Assembly (NCBI RefSeq): GCF_963676685.1
Contig: NC_092354.1
Location: 11,414,746 to 11,478,745, forward strand
Direction of reading: 5' to 3'
DNA from: Mytilus edulis
Taxonomy: Eukaryota > Mollusca > Bivalvia > Mytilida > Mytilidae
DNA: 64,000 nt
In this document: positions 59,036-64,000 of the stretch, in pieces
Layout of the letters: every line of letters begins with the position of its first letter
Position numbering within the stretch: position 1 is the stretch's first letter
Position numbers and translations under genes: made by a program
The notes under the pieces: model-generated
Told to the model about the DNA's origin: nothing
Seen by the model: only the letters and a program-made list of their open reading frames with translations
Database searches by the model: none

Positions 59036-61900
59036 AGGGATAATTCGCGATTTTTCACTTTTCATCTTATTATGTTCATAATACCATAAAAACATATTCA
59101 CCAAGTTTTATTTCGATATGAAAAGTAATAAAGGAGAAAATTGGGAATTATTAATTTTATTTTATCAAACTTCCTGACTTATGTGACGTAGTTTAAGTCT
59201 TTGGGCATGCCGGGAGTGAAATTAATCTCATTTATGTCTTGTTCGTTAACCATATAATAACGCTATTTAAAGCGCATCGACGACTTTTGGTGTAGCTATT
59301 AACCCAAGAAAAGTAAGTGATAGCCATGCAACTTTTTAAATTAAATTGTAGGATTCAAGTGTGGATTTTTTATACGAATTCTAGTAATTAAAGTAAATAA
59401 TACAATAGAACATTTTTATGATTTTTTTTCTTCAAACACTTTAAACAAACATATGAAACTGACACGATCGATAGTGTATTAAAAAATACATGTTTGTATT
59501 CTGAACTTTTTGCTTCATTCCAGAAAACATTTTCACTTGCTTGTACTGTGGAAATTAAATGTGTATTAATTTGTGACACTTAGTGAATGTTGAATGCGTA
59601 GTTAAACTCAAGGTAATTAAAAGATTAGCATTATGTAATTCTAATCTTTTGATCTTCATTCAGTGACACCTACTAAGGCGTCACGGTTCAGCATTTCAGG
59701 TGTGAACAACATTTCGTATGAATGATATACGGGAGTCAGTTATAGTTATACACACAGAAATGTAAGAAAAAGAATTAAAATGAATTTACAGGAGAAATAA
59801 GGTCGCACAATAACTGGATAGCTGTTGTATATTTTTATATATTTTGCATTAAGCTCACTTTTAAATGAATTATGACTTCTGATTAGTTTTGTAACGATAA
59901 AATACTGAATTATTTTAATTGAATAAATTCATAAATAAAAATAGCCTTCTAAACACGAGTGTATGAACTAAAAATTGTACCTTTTTAAATTAAAATCGTC
60001 AACCTTTAATATTTCAAACAGATTGCAATTATATAATTTAGTCCATCCAAAGCGATCTTTATTTACCTATTTAGGAATTAATGTTCTTATCAAAATATTT
60101 TAAATCTCACAACGCATGCATGAATACTTCAGCTATTTGAAAAAAAAAGATGTTTTAAAAAATTGACAGGAAATTTAAGGATCCTCTTGGAATGGAATCG
60201 AAAAATTACGAATAGAATTTCTTTTCAGGTGTGAAAAACGTCAACCAAATTTATTCATAATCGGGAGCGTCCTTATATTAAAATAGTCTTCTTCTCACAA
60301 CAAATAATACTTTAGCTATTTGACCAACGATGTTTAAAAAAAAGACAACGAATTTAATGTCATCTTAATTTCCCTATTTTTGAATGTAATTATAATTCTG
60401 TTCAACTGGCAAGAATACCCCTAAAGCGGACAAGCAGTTTATTCTTTAAATTGCTGTCATTGAATATCAAGAAAGAAAATAATTCCCGAAATCAATTTGA
60501 AACTTTAATACTCAAAAGTTTTCCTAGAAAATATTCACATCCCTTGGGGTTTATTAGTGTACGTCCAGTTGCATATGTTTTACATGAATGTCGGAACAAT
60601 TGTGATGATGTCGAATTTCTTCCTTTATTGGAGAACGATCTAATTGATATATATACATTTGTGATTTTATCATGCTCATAACTTCGATGAACCGAAGCAA
60701 GTTATTATATCGACCTGTATTTAAATCAAATTGGTCCTCTACTTCTTCTTCTTCTTCTTCTTCTTTTGGTATACAATAGTCTATCGAATTCGATGATTAC
60801 ATACTGTTGGTATTCGTGGACAAGTCTATATACAAAACTGTTACCCCAATTTACACAAAATGTATGTTTCTTTCTTATGTTCAATGTATACATGTATATA
60901 TTTTAAATTGCGATATAGCTCCGTAACTTTCTATCCAGGCGTAGAATGAATCGTCGACAAGTGCGTACATTTGTTTTAAATCAATATTTCTGGTATGTTC
61001 CAATCTGTCCTTTACTATTGACAACGAGTATATATTACATTTTCCCAAATTAAACCTTGGGAAAAAAAATGTAAATAGATTTTTATTTTATCAAATTTTT
61101 ATTTTTTTGGTATTATTTATATTTTTATAAATAATATTCTTTACACCAGTAATGTTATTTATAAACAAGCGTATGAGTTTAGTAATGACTAGTATGTTAT
61201 ATCACTTTCGGACACGCAAGACAGAGATGTATATTATACACCTGATAGTTCAAAATGGAGAGTTATAAGTTATCAGCCGTGTACACTGATCAATACCTAC
61301 AGAAGTGAAACGATGCATGAACTTGCAAGCCCGACAGGAAATCGCTTGAATACCTGGACGTGTCACCTCACACCCCTCACAATACCTTTGGGAGTAATAC
61401 CTTTAGTCATGCTGGTGATCAGATAGGGAAGATCCGAATTTATTTGAATAACATTTATTACTTTAAAGAATTATAAACGAATTAGATTTACGAAAACAGA
61501 TTTCACGAAACACTTATTTATGATTTAAACTTTGACTTTTTAACTAATTCCAATATTAACAGTTTAAAAATAACAGACTGCGGTTATTTAAAAAAATAAG
61601 AACATTTTCCGTATCAAGTTAGTTTGTCAGATAAAACAACCGTACGATTGACAAGATATCGACACGCAATTACGACTACATCGGTTACTGTAGTTTTGGT
61701 CCTTTGTGGTTTATAGACATATCGGGATTTTTCATCGGGGAAGACGACAAAATGGCGGAACGCAGAGAATTGTTACTCTAAATTTAAAATTGATGGTGAT
61801 CTCTTATCTAGCGGAATAAAACTTTAATATCTATAAATTTGATCATTTCTATATAGAATGGACATAATATCAATTTTTGATTTTTTTGCGAAGTTTCCCT
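59036..61900. mobile_element. TTAA-flanked DNA transposon, 2865 bp, non-autonomous (piggyBac-like ends)
   Basis: TTAA lies at 59032-59035 and 61901-61904. Ends AGGGATAATTCGC and, inverted, AGGGAAACTTCGC match 11 of 13. Removing the element and one TTAA restores GACCGTTTTTTTGCATTAAT followed by TCGGGTTAATCTGA, alignable with the paralogue at 50938-50972. No transposase-like frame is present (longest about 76 codons at 60451-60681), so it would depend on an enzyme from elsewhere. TTAA target choice is the hallmark of piggyBac-type transposases; assignment beyond that is inference. Confidence 0.82.
60739..60766 (+). repeat. CTT microsatellite
   Basis: About eight CTT units lie within the TTAA element. 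Confidence 0.9.
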
Positions 61901-61904
61901 TTAA

Positions 61905-63100
61905 TTCGGGTTAATCTGATGATAGATTATATGTACCTTCACCTTTTAAATGTCTGAGAGTACAAGTTTTGACAGAACCACAGTTTGCATATCATTAAAT
62001 TAACCTTTTTTGGATGATCTTTTTACAAAGAAAGCTTTAATATATATCAAAAGCAGTGCTTGTTATGTGCAATTTTAAATATTTTAAATGATTTAGTATA
62101 ATTGATGAAAATTTTACTTGAATTACATTGACAAATTTCTGGTTTATTGTTTTCGGAGAATTAAGTATAAATTATTTCAGTATTTTAGTCAAATAATAAT
62201 AATTTTATCAATTTCCGTATACAATCTTTTGTTTTGTTTAAAATACCATTTGACATTATTTCAGGTTTCCTATTTTTGAAAAAAATTGATGATTACATTA
62301 TAATGTTTTCCTAGAAAAAAATTCTGGTAATGAAATTTTGTTGGTTTCCGTAAACAGTCATATTTGTGGTGTTTTAAGTACAATTTACATGTGAATAATT
62401 GTTTGGTTTCCTTTTTTTGGAGATTTTATGATTACATAAAAATTTATGGTTATGAACAGATGAAATTATGTCAGTTTCATATACAATTATCATATTTATG
62501 ATGTTTGAATTAGAGTCATATTGCTTTATGTACAGTTTTAAATACAGAATTTGTGTATATCTAATAAAGATTCTTTACTACAGTCTGTATCATCAACCCT
62601 GTATCACTTACCCCGTATTGCATTGCTAAATCCTCACCGCATACCATGTATCGCACACTCCTTTTGCGTGACGTCATATATATCGAATGACGTCAAATTT
62701 GGACCTATGACGTCCAGTTGCCGTATATCCTGGCAGTGTACGAAATGCAATTCATCAAATAAGCGTCGGCTACTGCTGTTAGCGGAGCACCATCTAGATT
62801 AGAAGGGGCTGCGAGGGCAAGATAGAAAAGAAATTGAGAGGTCAGATTATTTGTATATGTCATGTGGAATATCTCATTAATATAGAAAATCAAATTATAA
62901 TTTTTCCGATAATAAGTTGATTACCAGAGAATCCGTGTTTTGTTTCATTATAAAAACCAATGCATGCAACTTTTAAGAAACTTCATAGCTCCATACTGAA
63001 AACTGTATATGACATCGCATAACATAAATGTACATCAATTGTTAAGCTATAGTTTTAAGCATATACATAATCTCTGTTTATTGGGCTCTGTTAAACCTTA
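61905..63100 (+). repeat. Further fragments of the duplicated flank, no gene copy
   Basis: 61905-62530 resembles 50945-51500 and 44470-44900, while 62850-63040 resembles the first part of block C1 (ATGTCATGTGGAATATCTCA, GAGAATCCGTGTTTTGTTTC, CATAGCTCCATA). The order of the two parts is opposite to that in C1, as expected at the boundary between adjacent units. Confidence 0.75.
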
Positions 63101-64000
63101 ACAATTGTCGCCATATTACGAAGTCGGACTTTTTGTGCATCTTTGTTACATATTTGTTTGATTTTATAGTGGTTAATATTATAACACAATATTGACTGCT
63201 GTATTCCTATATTGACATTTTTTACCTATTATGTCTGTTTGTTTTGTCACACATTGTTGTCTATATAATGGAATTTGATGCGACTTTGATACACGTCAGA
63301 AGTTTAGCTAGCTGTAAAACCAGGTTCAATCCACCGTTTTTCTACATAAGGAAATGCCTGTTCCAAGACATGAATATGACAGTTGTTATCCATTCGTTTG
63401 ATGTTTTCAGCTATTGATTTTCCATTTGATGAGGGATTTTCCCTTTTTAATTTTCTTCGGAGTTCAGTATTTTTGTGATTTTACTTTCTGCCTGAAAGCT
63501 TTGCATATTGTAAAGACACCTAGTATACTTTTCACCAACTTGATTTTCTTAATTTCTGAAATATTGATATTCTATATATGTAATAGATGATAACAACAGT
63601 AATGCATATAGTATACAGAAAGCACTGTCAGTGTAAAATGCACTTTTACAACACTGTTTTAACATGTTTAATTTTTCTAATTTTTGTACCCTTTCGCATG
63701 ATTTTCCGAAGGAATTTCTTTTTGTAAGAAAATAAGTAAGATCACACTAAAGCAAAACAAAGCTGTTTACAAAATACATAATTTGAAAGAAGGTCAAGCT
63801 TGTGCTCGGTACTACGAGAAAGAGGCTTACTTTTAAAGGAACTGAAGGAGATAAACTAGTTTCTAGGAAGTTGTTAGAAATTTTCAACTGAAGTATATAC
63901 ACTTGTTTCTAGGCCGTTGTTATTGATTTTATGATAAATCAGATTATCCACTTCATAAATTCAAGGGGGGAATCTACGTCATCACGCAGGGTGTCGGCGA
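63101..64000. other. Right edge of the window
   Basis: AT-rich DNA with no supportable gene or repeat beyond weak resemblance to family C at 63185-63480. Confidence 0.5.

Noticed and set aside
60451-60681. 76-codon frame within the TTAA element as a transposase remnant
   Set aside because: No DDE-type motifs or similarity that I recognise; too short.

Overview
The window is eukaryotic nuclear DNA: AT-rich, intron-bearing, and crowded with short interspersed repeats that resemble those I know from mussel (Mytilus-type bivalve) genomes. That species call is inference from repeat style, since no ribosomal or mitochondrial marker is present. No viral, CRISPR, operon-like or retrotransposon-coding sequence is visible.

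Region 1 (1-24327) is dominated by one ten-exon gene on the + strand (coding exons from 2705 to 24327, 427 codons). It encodes a multi-pass membrane protein of the YeeE/YedE sulfur-transport family, whose bacterial members include the thiosulfate importer TsuA. All ten exons join in frame at canonical GT-AG sites. The first intron is 15.4 kb and serves as a repeat reservoir: foldback elements, MITEs, a four-unit CACGCCCC array, a tRNA-derived SINE and several bivalve-type interspersed repeats. Later introns carry two Tigger-like MITEs and a perfect 4 x 28 bp tandem repeat.

Region 2 (about 25.9-63.1 kb) is a segmentally duplicated array of intronless genes for a compact protein: one C6H2 B-box zinc finger at the N-terminus followed by a six-bladed NHL-like beta-propeller, with no RING. 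Seven loci are seen. Two are intact (45846-46934, 362 aa; 52663-53760, 365 aa) and share a TATA-bearing promoter. One (31459-32543) is broken only by a single missing A. Four are clear pseudogenes or remnants (34884-35754, 37167-38254, 41480-42566, 58350-58620). Flanking non-coding DNA has been copied with the genes, so paralogous empty sites can be read. These expose a 2.87 kb TTAA-flanked transposon (59036-61900), a SINE-bearing insertion (55718-56297) and a 0.4 kb insertion (34341-34753).

The two gene systems have no visible functional link. The first is probably a housekeeping or sulfur-metabolism transporter. The second looks like a young, fast-turning-over TRIM/NHL-like family of the kind often expanded in bivalves. 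The least conventional non-coding signals are an 11-bp / 10.5-bp-phased TCCGTT array (49.5-50.4 kb), a 234-bp inverted-repeat element carrying six TAATCA-type boxes (12647-12880), and foldback elements with a GCGAAGC-type mini-hairpin at the apex.
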